50,883 nucleotides of DNA, from contig CAZVNZ010000022.1 in the NCBI GenBank assembly GCA_964628515.1, forward strand, positions 1 through 50,883, written 5' to 3'. The translations under genes were made by a program, and so were the position numbers. The notes below the pieces were generated by a model. It did no database searches and was not told where the DNA came from. It saw only the letters and a list, made by a program, of their open reading frames with translations. Positions 43,601-49,274 of this stretch are shown here, one piece after another (the first letter of the stretch is position 1; each line of letters begins with the position of its first letter). The stretch comes from CAZVNZ01 sp964628515 (GTDB lineage Bacteria > Bacillota > Clostridia > Christensenellales > Christensenellaceae).

Positions 43601-46600
43601 CCATACACGTCCGCTAAAAACTCTTCTATAAGGTAGTCTGTTGCTTGCTTGTCGCTCATACCATCTATAAGCCCTGCATATCTCTGTTTGTATTCCCCAA
43701 GTATCTTATTAAGCTCCTGTGTGCTTAGAGTGCTTTTTACCTCTTCAAAAAGCAATCTTGCTTTTGTGGGGTTTTGTTTTAATTTGTAATGTAATTCCTC
43801 GTGGGAGTTTATAGCCTCAATGGAATACTCGCTACCTACATTAATATATACGGTGTTCCCCGAAACAAGCCCGTTTACGTTACTTTCGTTTAGGGTTGCG
43901 TGTGTTAAAAATACCGTTTCAATGCCCTTGCTTGCGTTTTTCTTTTGTAGTTTAACCATACCGTCCGTGTAAGCCTTAGCAGGTATAACCGCACCTTTCA
44001 CATTTGCTATTGCGCCTTTTTTTGCATAAGAAGAGGCAAAGTGTAAATACTCCGCCTTGCCTTCGGGTGTCTTGGTTTCTCCCTCAAATAATACTTTGCC
44101 CTTGCTGTCAGTTACCCTAACAGCTTTTCCAGCAGGCTGTTTAGTCTCTCGTCCTCCTGTGGTTTCTCTCCTTTCTCCAGCAATGCTTGGTTTGCCTTCC
44201 ACTCCTCTACCTTCTGCGAGGGTACTTTGCATAGATTTCCTTTGTAGTCCGTCATCGTCACTAACATTGTTTTTCTCCTTGACATTTAGATTTTCTTGTG
44301 ATATATTTTTATCAGAAAGAGCGTTATCGCTTAACGCAGGAAATTGGTTCCTGCCCTTTGCGTCATCGCTTTTTTTATTTATTTTATTCTTGCTCTGTGC
44401 ATTTCCAAAAGCAAGCTCCATTGCCGTTTTGCCTACTTGTGTACTATCTCCAATTACACCCTTGACATCTTTATCTACATATGTTACATTATCTATAGAA
44501 CCATACTGAGTTACATACGAGGGCAATTGAAGCCCGTGGGATTGTAACCATGCATTGGTTCTTTTTTCGTTTGGATCTATATATAAGATATCGCTTGTAT
44601 CAAATAAGTTTTGTACTTCTTTGGGGTATGCACCTGTCATAACGGTATAATTGGATATTTCACCTGACGGTTTAAGTTCAAGTGCAGCCAAAACAGGTTG
44701 CATTTCTTCTGAATAATCGGATTTTCCTATAATCTCCCCAATAATTACAACTCTATTTACTGCAGTTTGAGATTGCATAGCAATAATAGGATTTTCAAGT
44801 ATATTTGGCACTTGCTTTATTACGTCGTCCGTCATCCCTCTATGTTTTTTCTGAATGTCAATTATTTTTACTTTATACCATCTAATTTTAGCCGGATTAA
44901 TACCTATGCTTTGTAAAGGTTCAGAAATAGTACCTATATTAAAATATCTGCTACTTGAAGATTTATTATCATTTACCCACGCATCATACTCGCTAACAAA
45001 CTTAGGATTTATAGAAAATCGCACATCCCCATCAACAGCACTATCACCCTGCAACCCCAAAACCCCAATATCCTCACCACTCCCATTAAAAGACCTGCTA
45101 TACAAATCAAGGGCAGTTTTGTTATTAATAATAACGTCCGCATCACCCAAAGAGGTGTTACCGCTGTACACGTCCTTTATATAAGACGCCACTAAAGTAT
45201 CAAATACATCTTTAGATGTAACGGGTATATTTTTGCTTAAATAGCTTTGCTTGTAATCCGCAACAATTTTATCCAAGCTGCCGCCTCGGCTCTCAATATC
45301 CTTGTTTATTGCATCAACAATAAAGGCTTTTTCCACATTATTTAAAGAGTTTAGCACCTCATACTTTACACGCTCGTTGCCGTCCGCAGTTTTGTTTATA
45401 ATGGCACTCCCGTTAGATAATACGCTTGCAATTTCATTAGGCAGCTGTTTAACCTTAGATTTCACCTCGGGAGGGTTTCCCAAAGCCTTATACACTTCTC
45501 CTACGTCCATACCAAGTGTAGTGGCTATTTCCTCCGCTACCGACTGCTTGTTAATGCTGTTCTTATAGTTAGCCCCGTAACTTGCACTATTCATCCCAAG
45601 AGATGTAACCGCACCTAAAAGCCCTGCATATAATGCCTCTTGTGTAAAGGGCTTTATTTCGTTGTCCTCCCCAAAAGCTAAGTTTCTAAATACAGGGTTT
45701 AATATCTCCTGTAAATACTCCTCGGAAAACTCGCCCGCACTGCTAACCGCTTGATTAACAAGTACATTAATAGCACCAACTATTTTAGGATTTTTAACAG
45801 ATTTCTTTATAACATCATCAATTTTTGTTAAAGCACCCTTTGCGTTTTTTGTAAGTCCGCCCATAGTGGCAAAACCACCCATAGCTTTTTCTAAAAGTGC
45901 CTCGCTTGCACCTGTCATAATACCGTAGCTTACAGCCTCATCAAACCGCATACCTTCGGACAAACTTTCGTTTACCGCATTTCCGTAAGAGGTAAACCCC
46001 ATTAATGCAGTACCCACCCACGGGTTTATAGCACTTGTGGCAACGGTAGGTAGCATATTGGCTGTATTATATACAAAATCACTTCCAAACCTTGCAAGTG
46101 CAGTTAATTCCGGCCGTATTTCATTTCGCACAAGATTGCTTGCAGTTTGTTGCAATGGTCTTGTGTCTCCTTGCATACTTCTTATTGCCGATTGTGCTCC
46201 GGACGTAAAAGTTTGCAAACCGGCCATAAAATCATTACCTAAAATCGCCGCTTGTTGCAACCCGGTGCTTTCCATGTTTCTAAGGCTCTCCGCATCTACC
46301 TTTGCTTTTCGCTCTGCAAATTCACCTGCGTTTATTTTAAGCCATTCATTACCGGCATCAAATCCATACTTAGCAACAATGGCGGCATAAATATCTTTTT
46401 CTTTCGTTGTAGCCCTGCTGTACTCGGAAATACTGTCACCCGAGTGTGCAAAAGGGTCGTATTGTGTCCCTGTTATGGCGGTTTGCTCTTGTAACCACCC
46501 TTTGCCCTGCTGTGCCAAGCCGTCTAAATTCCCGGCTACACCACTTTCCCATTCCTTAACTTTGGCTTTTTCTTTGTCTGTCAATTCTTGATTATTGCTA

Positions 46601-48018
46601 ATCTGCCATTGCGTCTTTGCTCTGTCTCTCTCTTTACGCAAATCATATATTTGCTTTTCTGTTTCCGCCTGTGCCTGTGTATCTAACCCATATTTGCTTT
46701 TTTCAAGCTCATTTATTTGCTTGTCTATGTCCTTTTGCTTTTGGTGATACTGCTCCGCAGTCTGCGTAAGGTCGTATGCAGAATACGCCTCTAACGCCTG
46801 TTTTTCCTTTTCAACTACAGCAATATAATCAAGCATACCTTGTGCGTTTGCCAAAGGTAAATTAGCATCCTCCGCCCGCACCCCTTTTTTAACTTCATCA
46901 ATATACTTGCTAAGGTCTTGTTTGCCCCTGTCTACTCCCATAGGGTACGATTTATTTATATTTCCCTCCGCCTCACTTAAAGCGGTTCTGCGATTTAAAA
47001 TATTGGCTTTAGCGTTGGGGTCTTTAAGCATTTCCCCCTCAAATTCTTTTTTCTTTGTAGTATTAACTTTATTGCCCTTGTCTATAATATCCTTTGCAGT
47101 CTCATACTCTTTTAAATCCGCATCGCTTTTGGTAGTGTTATATTTTCCTCGCAAATAATCAAGATTTTGTTTTTCCTCGTAGGTATATTTGGAGTTATTC
47201 CCTGCATTAGTATTAATATTCAAACCGTTGTTTAAAGGGGAGGTTTTAATTACAGTTTCGCTTTTGTATAGTGATGGATTTAGCTTTTTAAACTCCTTCA
47301 TTGTGTCAAAGTCTCTGCCTGTGCCTGCAAGTTTTTTTCCGCTTTCAATAAAGTTATAATAATTAGGGTCTTGCTGTGCTTTAGCAAGCCCCTTCATAGC
47401 ATTATTATAATTGTTTAAAATATCCGTATCCGCTTTAGCCTTAATGTCTCTTACAGCTTTTTGCTTTTTAGCGTCAACAGCCTTGTTGTACGGCACGTCT
47501 TTTACCTGCATTGCGCTGTTATAGCTTTGCTTTTTGGGTTTTTCCAAAGGCCCTTTTTTAATATTTAAAATCTCTTTTGCCGTACTGTCTGCAGTTAGTT
47601 TTTTTTGTGCAAAGGGCTCTATATACATTTTACCTAAATTCTTCTCTACAGCCCCTTGTGGCTTGTTTTGTTGTATTCTTGTTTTTACGTTATTTCCTGT
47701 ATTTGTTACGCTTTTAGTGTTTTTACTAACGTTATTTACTGTATTTGTTGCGGTTTGTGTGCCTTTGCTTACGGTTTTAGTGTCTTTTGTGCTGTTTGTT
47801 GGCATATTGCTTTTATTAATAGTTAAAATATTGGTAGTCCGTGACTTTTGCGCCTGTGGCATAAAATTATTTTTAAAAGTAACCGCAGGCTTTTTGGTTT
47901 CTGTATTAGTATTATTTTTTGAAAGCATTTTATACACCGTTGTTTTTATGGGTGGTTTGCCCTCTTTCTTTTTTCTGTCCTCTGCAATTTCTCTTGCCGT
48001 GCGTACTTTTATTGCCAT
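37645..48018 (-). CDS. Giant phage polyvalent protein (~3457 aa)
   Basis: I chose ATG 48018 behind GGAGAG. Domains in order: a Lys/Asn/Thr-rich start; a Gly/Ala-rich hydrophobic region (about 610-870); a MuF-C-like domain (about 1000-1190, with HRGMTDDVIKQVPNILENPI); a zinc-metalloprotease-like domain with HEELH at 1406-1410 and a later EEFLADV; a second MuF-C-like domain (about 1510-1700, VTQTPQVLQDLGLYDLPML); a RelA/SpoT-like domain (about 1718-1915, DNIRGSII, YIGFHVTV, GEIQLTT); a Ser-rich segment opposite two nested genes; an LPD38-like region (about 2446-2690, YNPLFMIRNSIRDIQAAGLY, AADITVNFGRSG); a long coiled tail and a basic end with two RPKIN..EHK units. It is probably packaged in the virion and injected. 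Domain names rest on motif reading. Confidence 0.85.
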   Translation of the reverse strand: MAIKVRTAREIAEDRKKKEGKPPIKTTVYKMLSKNNTNTETKKPAVTFKNNFMPQAQKSRTTNILTINKSNMPTNSTKDTKTVSKGTQTATNTVNNVSKNTKSVTNTGNNVKTRIQQNKPQGAVEKNLGKMYIEPFAQKKLTADSTAKEILNIKKGPLEKPKKQSYNSAMQVKDVPYNKAVDAKKQKAVRDIKAKADTDILNNYNNAMKGLAKAQQDPNYYNFIESGKKLAGTGRDFDTMKEFKKLNPSLYKSETVIKTSPLNNGLNINTNAGNNSKYTYEEKQNLDYLRGKYNTTKSDADLKEYETAKDIIDKGNKVNTTKKKEFEGEMLKDPNAKANILNRRTALSEAEGNINKSYPMGVDRGKQDLSKYIDEVKKGVRAEDANLPLANAQGMLDYIAVVEKEKQALEAYSAYDLTQTAEQYHQKQKDIDKQINELEKSKYGLDTQAQAETEKQIYDLRKERDRAKTQWQISNNQELTDKEKAKVKEWESGVAGNLDGLAQQGKGWLQEQTAITGTQYDPFAHSGDSISEYSRATTKEKDIYAAIVAKYGFDAGNEWLKINAGEFAERKAKVDAESLRNMESTGLQQAAILGNDFMAGLQTFTSGAQSAIRSMQGDTRPLQQTASNLVRNEIRPELTALARFGSDFVYNTANMLPTVATSAINPWVGTALMGFTSYGNAVNESLSEGMRFDEAVSYGIMTGASEALLEKAMGGFATMGGLTKNAKGALTKIDDVIKKSVKNPKIVGAINVLVNQAVSSAGEFSEEYLQEILNPVFRNLAFGEDNEIKPFTQEALYAGLLGAVTSLGMNSASYGANYKNSINKQSVAEEIATTLGMDVGEVYKALGNPPEVKSKVKQLPNEIASVLSNGSAIINKTADGNERVKYEVLNSLNNVEKAFIVDAINKDIESRGGSLDKIVADYKQSYLSKNIPVTSKDVFDTLVASYIKDVYSGNTSLGDADVIINNKTALDLYSRSFNGSGEDIGVLGLQGDSAVDGDVRFSINPKFVSEYDAWVNDNKSSSSRYFNIGTISEPLQSIGINPAKIRWYKVKIIDIQKKHRGMTDDVIKQVPNILENPIIAMQSQTAVNRVVIIGEIIGKSDYSEEMQPVLAALELKPSGEISNYTVMTGAYPKEVQNLFDTSDILYIDPNEKRTNAWLQSHGLQLPSYVTQYGSIDNVTYVDKDVKGVIGDSTQVGKTAMELAFGNAQSKNKINKKSDDAKGRNQFPALSDNALSDKNISQENLNVKEKNNVSDDDGLQRKSMQSTLAEGRGVEGKPSIAGERRETTGGRETKQPAGKAVRVTDSKGKVLFEGETKTPEGKAEYLHFASSYAKKGAIANVKGAVIPAKAYTDGMVKLQKKNASKGIETVFLTHATLNESNVNGLVSGNTVYINVGSEYSIEAINSHEELHYKLKQNPTKARLLFEEVKSTLSTQELNKILGEYKQRYAGLIDGMSDKQATDYLIEEFLADVYGGMAQDSRISALIDGADLGDVGGKNEGEVRYNKDIDFKNAVDNILNGTDGDAFKNNLVYVTQTPQVLQDLGLYDLPMLMTKKHIITTAKKEGIYNANYHYLGAGILKNIANKIADPVMIMTSKTKSDDSIVIVTDAINKNNVPVVVSVNYGRTGYYNDIEIDSNNITSIYGKDGFRELLIDAYSNNRMLFVSKQKSQQLENIPGLQLPSNIPVVDLSKNIAQFKEHVKSVMENKPKYSIGEKETATKYKTFEKETGFILSDFENKETVINQYNSYFEEAQKMKPKYDKAQAKLINNLQNAFNDEFTVVDPGAKSVKSSVSKLIRKNELRNKSGYTLNDFKDNIRGSIIMNGLEDIATVMKKLVDIYPNLDVEFKQERSGYIGFHVTVKQDGVNGEIQLTTPQMYKTKMESDAIYDKWRMRNPNKLTVQEQKQRTIANKKSYEQWNDYFEKSGIMPRHLRIASASLMVFARNTSPAEPLRTHLPSRNQRSLRRGSSIIAINSSSSFKPHSIVKSSKINTPLRQSLQSKMILDASQVDNLTHSKSSSSDSGDTLSHSPLENSNVREGNKFKSLSSADKKNAERSIKSSPNNIIQHKIGDVKKDEEPKFSIGSKKVEYEDEKYSTHIKAIDARNRKLDEIEVLQDIQILKDVPKHRAANNKENFYNTFDFLKRKFVDSGNTINTFAKLAKDKLLYPIYNNARQAQQKAEYAIGQTTTGQKTYQFSFSGKKVGESLHEIFMPIQNKKAFEKYMLNLHNIDRMAQNKPVFGDYVTAEISKQLVNKFENKHPEFKEYALKIRKYLDNLMDYRVDSGLITKEQAQLMSQMYPNYVPTYRDTVTTAGENVKDNKIKVTSTIKKAKGGSSPIIPLSEAIAQQTVQVMKAAGINAVANRIADNNDGINNFEYFVSEIKEGGLNYDVDDTTGTIFAEKREQRPNEIKFFRNGKSYIMYVSNGMFEGFNALRGNSFKVPIIEKANTIFKQLITGYNPLFMIRNSIRDIQAAGLYTKNGMNFIKAYPKAFAEIAKNGEMWQLYQAMGGFNSSFFDYEKGLKGKRNAVARYTIDKLEMANMIIEQMPRFSEFIATLDKNGMTFENILQAMYNAADITVNFGRSGTWAKVLNKTIVPFLNPSIQGTSKLIRTFAEAKGSKQWLSIIGKCMVLGVLPTILNAMVLGDREDYKMLDDRTKDNYYLFPIKDGKFLKIPKGREVSAFGNFARRLAESAQGKDVDWSSYITSIQDNVAPINPFENNLLSPILLAINNKTWYGGLIENSAMQNLREEDRWNERTDALSKWIGKTLKISPAKVNYVLDAYTGIIGDVLLPITTSKAERDLLTSSFVVDSIYTNRTSNDFYNAKQELAYKQSDEPVSEVPSITDLQLRYLNKQNTLVSDLYKAIRDIELSDKTDAEKQTEARILKTEINGIQQIALESISQLENALKDHYNVDTTQPENMQKWQAEKAYTLAIKDVFGVKQAILTAKQEVSAIKAIEYGLTEDEFFTTFQAMGDITRTDYKGIKNATANAKRDYIYKNFSDTNKQLAVFNAFGVSPEYKEETSATNTKKVYIEEDVKKAQIDNEFKRDLYSIAGYGEYKTKIEQLQDNKAKDENVKEFEKKEALQKVVLTDDDLIKVYKSDFENAKTKAENTIEYAVSIGVSPKNFLKREVEAYSEKGDPATSTDIYLNPNGIEVKDGESSVSGTKMRDTVANLLKGGYNEVEKKYFYQRANSGDDYFPVAMALNVPVDEYLKIAGDEWNIQGKKDETGKTISGTKKQAIIDRVNESGLEGVHKNILMQVFLKKINSKVDAGTKKDIVNYIYESALSENEKQIVLKKLGFEDANPTGKTSSSKGRGRSKKSSSGRGSSAKIKAPKSAKIVEQSHAFKKRVSEKIASNKPKSATTTAVSANKKAVRPKINIVEHKVETARPKINLAEHKARMAGANATNSKTINGYRDIRPDVSKMLAGRTFAGGTQEKDIIANSNLLGKYKNLLGGKK
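41807..41835 (+). promoter_or_regulatory. Promoter of the nested antisense genes
   Basis: TTTACA (41807-41812), a spacer of exactly 17 nt and TATAAT (41830-41835) lie inside the giant gene, on the opposite strand and 19 bp before the first nested ATG. One base differs from consensus. Transcription would start near 41842, close to the ribosome site at 41842-41846, so the leader would be very short. Confidence 0.65.
41855..42040 (+). CDS. Nested antisense ORF 1 (61 aa)
   Basis: This ORF starts at ATG 41855 with AGGAG 8 nt upstream. The 61-residue product is acidic, with natural-looking composition (EFSNGEWLKVSPLSEDELLE, TWEASKIILLCKL). The giant protein read on the other strand is abnormally Ser/Asn-rich here, which argues that the + strand carries the constrained code. 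It lies opposite giant-protein residues of about 1993-2054, just after its RelA-like domain. No family is recognised. A candidate immunity or regulatory protein made in the lysogen; the function is inferred from location only. Confidence 0.6.
   Translation: MERSAFFLSADDRLLNLLPSRTLEFSNGEWLKVSPLSEDELLECVKLSTWEASKIILLCKL
42059..42265 (+). CDS. Nested antisense ORF 2 (68 aa)
   Basis: This ORF begins with TTG 42059, 8 nt after AAAGGAG, and lies 18 bp after nested ORF 1, so both fit one transcript from the promoter at 41807. The 68-residue product is acidic at first (EDFTIEWGLNEEDELMAIIE), then has RWFRDGKWVRNGSAGDVF and a helix KTISEAEAMRRC. This resembles a small folded protein with Trp, Phe and charged residues in a natural mix. 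Its end lies opposite the last residues of the RelA-like domain (DYFEK). No family is recognised; an antitoxin or immunity role is a hypothesis. Confidence 0.6.
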   Translation: MEDFTIEWGLNEEDELMAIIEEPLLKERWFRDGKWVRNGSAGDVFRAKTISEAEAMRRCRGIMPDFSK

Positions 48019-48039
48019 TTTGCTCTCCTTTTTTATATG

Positions 48040-48065
48040 CAAAAAAGACACTCGCTTGGAGTGCC
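48040..48065 (-). terminator. Hairpin-T terminator just before the giant gene
   Basis: On the minus strand GGCACTC (48065-48059) pairs with GAGTGTC (48053-48047, one G-T pair), followed by six T. It sits between the repeat-protein gene and the giant gene's ribosome site, so it would lower transcription into the giant gene unless anti-termination acts. Confidence 0.7.
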
Positions 48066-48087
48066 TTTATTTTAAGTTATTATATTC

Positions 48088-49260
48088 TTACTTTCCGTAT
48101 ACCGTTTCTGTTTTTCCGTTAGAATACTTTATTATAGTATATTTCCGTCCCATCGGGTCTGTACCTGTTTTGCTGTCAACAACTGTAACTTTTGGAGTTG
48201 TTGTAGTTTTAGTGCTTCCGCCCCCTCCGCTACTTGCAGGCGCAGGGACATTTGCCATCGCACTTTGTGCCAACATATGATCCCACTCTCTTTGCTTCCA
48301 ACTATCACTTATATCATCACGCTTTACACCGTAATTCCATTCTTCTTGATACCGCTCATCATTAATGCCATCACGCTTTACATCATAATCCCATTTTTCT
48401 TGATATCGTTTATCATTTATGCCGTCTCGTTTATCTCTGTACGCAAGGTCTTCACCTCTCCATATGCCGTCCCTATCAAATTGCGATTGCCATTGCCTAT
48501 TAAGCTCCGCTTGTCTTTCCGCATTAATAACATCTTGGTAGGCCGTACGTCCACGGTCATAGATTCTATTTTCTAAATCCGTATTTGCAGTCATTTTGTC
48601 TTTGTTATATGCATTTTCTAATTGTGAAAGTATACTTGCATAATACTTATTGGCATCTGAAACGTTAGTATTATACGTTTGCCCTAAAGCCGCCGTATTT
48701 TTCGATAACTCCCCATCGTTTTTAATACGTGCATTTTGGTAAGCACTCATCAATTCGGTTGCCGCACTTTCCGTCATACCGCCCGTAAAGCCTTGTGCCG
48801 CCATAATTAAAGGCAAGGATTTTTCATTTTGTCGTTTCTGTATATATGCCGCTTTTTGCGCCTCGGCATTAAGGTTATTGAGCAACCCCTGTTGATAATC
48901 TCTTGCTTGTGTTAAAGACGCAATATCTCCCGCCTTCATATTATTGTGATTTTCCACAGACTTATTATAATTAGAGCCCAAATCGGTTATATATTTGTTA
49001 TAAAAATCATTTATCCCTTTATATTCATTAGAGTTCTTATATGTACCAAAAAAATCCTCCCAATTTGTACTTGTTACTTTTGGGGCATCGGTTATGTTCG
49101 GAGTACCGTTTCCGACACCTGTATTTCCCGGGTATGTACCGTTTACATCCCCCATTCCCACAGGGTTATCTTTGCTTACCGAAACTTGTCCGCTATCCCC
49201 TAAATTACCAATACCTAAATATTGTTTTTTTAAATCTGCATTGTTTCTTATTTCATACAT
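48088..49260 (-). CDS. Phage virion-associated protein with 18-aa repeats
   Basis: This 390-aa protein is mostly helical and coiled. Three tandem 18-residue repeats (about 277-330, KRDGINDERYQEEWNY type) lie near the end, followed by a Gly/Thr-rich linker (GGGGSTKTTTTP) and a short beta end (KYTIIKYSNGKTETVYGK). The N-terminus has a Gly/Asn/Thr-rich tail. Start ATG 49260 follows GGAGG. It lies between the giant gene and a propeller-like virion gene, so it is probably an internal or tail-associated structural protein. No family is recognised. Confidence 0.72.
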   Translation of the reverse strand: MYEIRNNADLKKQYLGIGNLGDSGQVSVSKDNPVGMGDVNGTYPGNTGVGNGTPNITDAPKVTSTNWEDFFGTYKNSNEYKGINDFYNKYITDLGSNYNKSVENHNNMKAGDIASLTQARDYQQGLLNNLNAEAQKAAYIQKRQNEKSLPLIMAAQGFTGGMTESAATELMSAYQNARIKNDGELSKNTAALGQTYNTNVSDANKYYASILSQLENAYNKDKMTANTDLENRIYDRGRTAYQDVINAERQAELNRQWQSQFDRDGIWRGEDLAYRDKRDGINDKRYQEKWDYDVKRDGINDERYQEEWNYGVKRDDISDSWKQREWDHMLAQSAMANVPAPASSGGGGSTKTTTTPKVTVVDSKTGTDPMGRKYTIIKYSNGKTETVYGK

Positions 49261-49274
49261 TAAAAAAATCCTCC

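Noticed and set aside
44057..44509. 150-codon + strand frame opposite the giant gene
   Set aside because: It lacks a ribosome site, is Ser/Leu/Pro-rich as expected of an antisense shadow, and the minus strand encodes a sensible linker there, unlike the nested pair at 41855-42265.
47534..48280. 248-codon hydrophobic + strand frame opposite the start of the giant gene
   Set aside because: It mirrors the Lys/Asn/Thr-rich N-terminus of the giant protein and overlaps the real start region and terminator; no ribosome site or promoter is seen.
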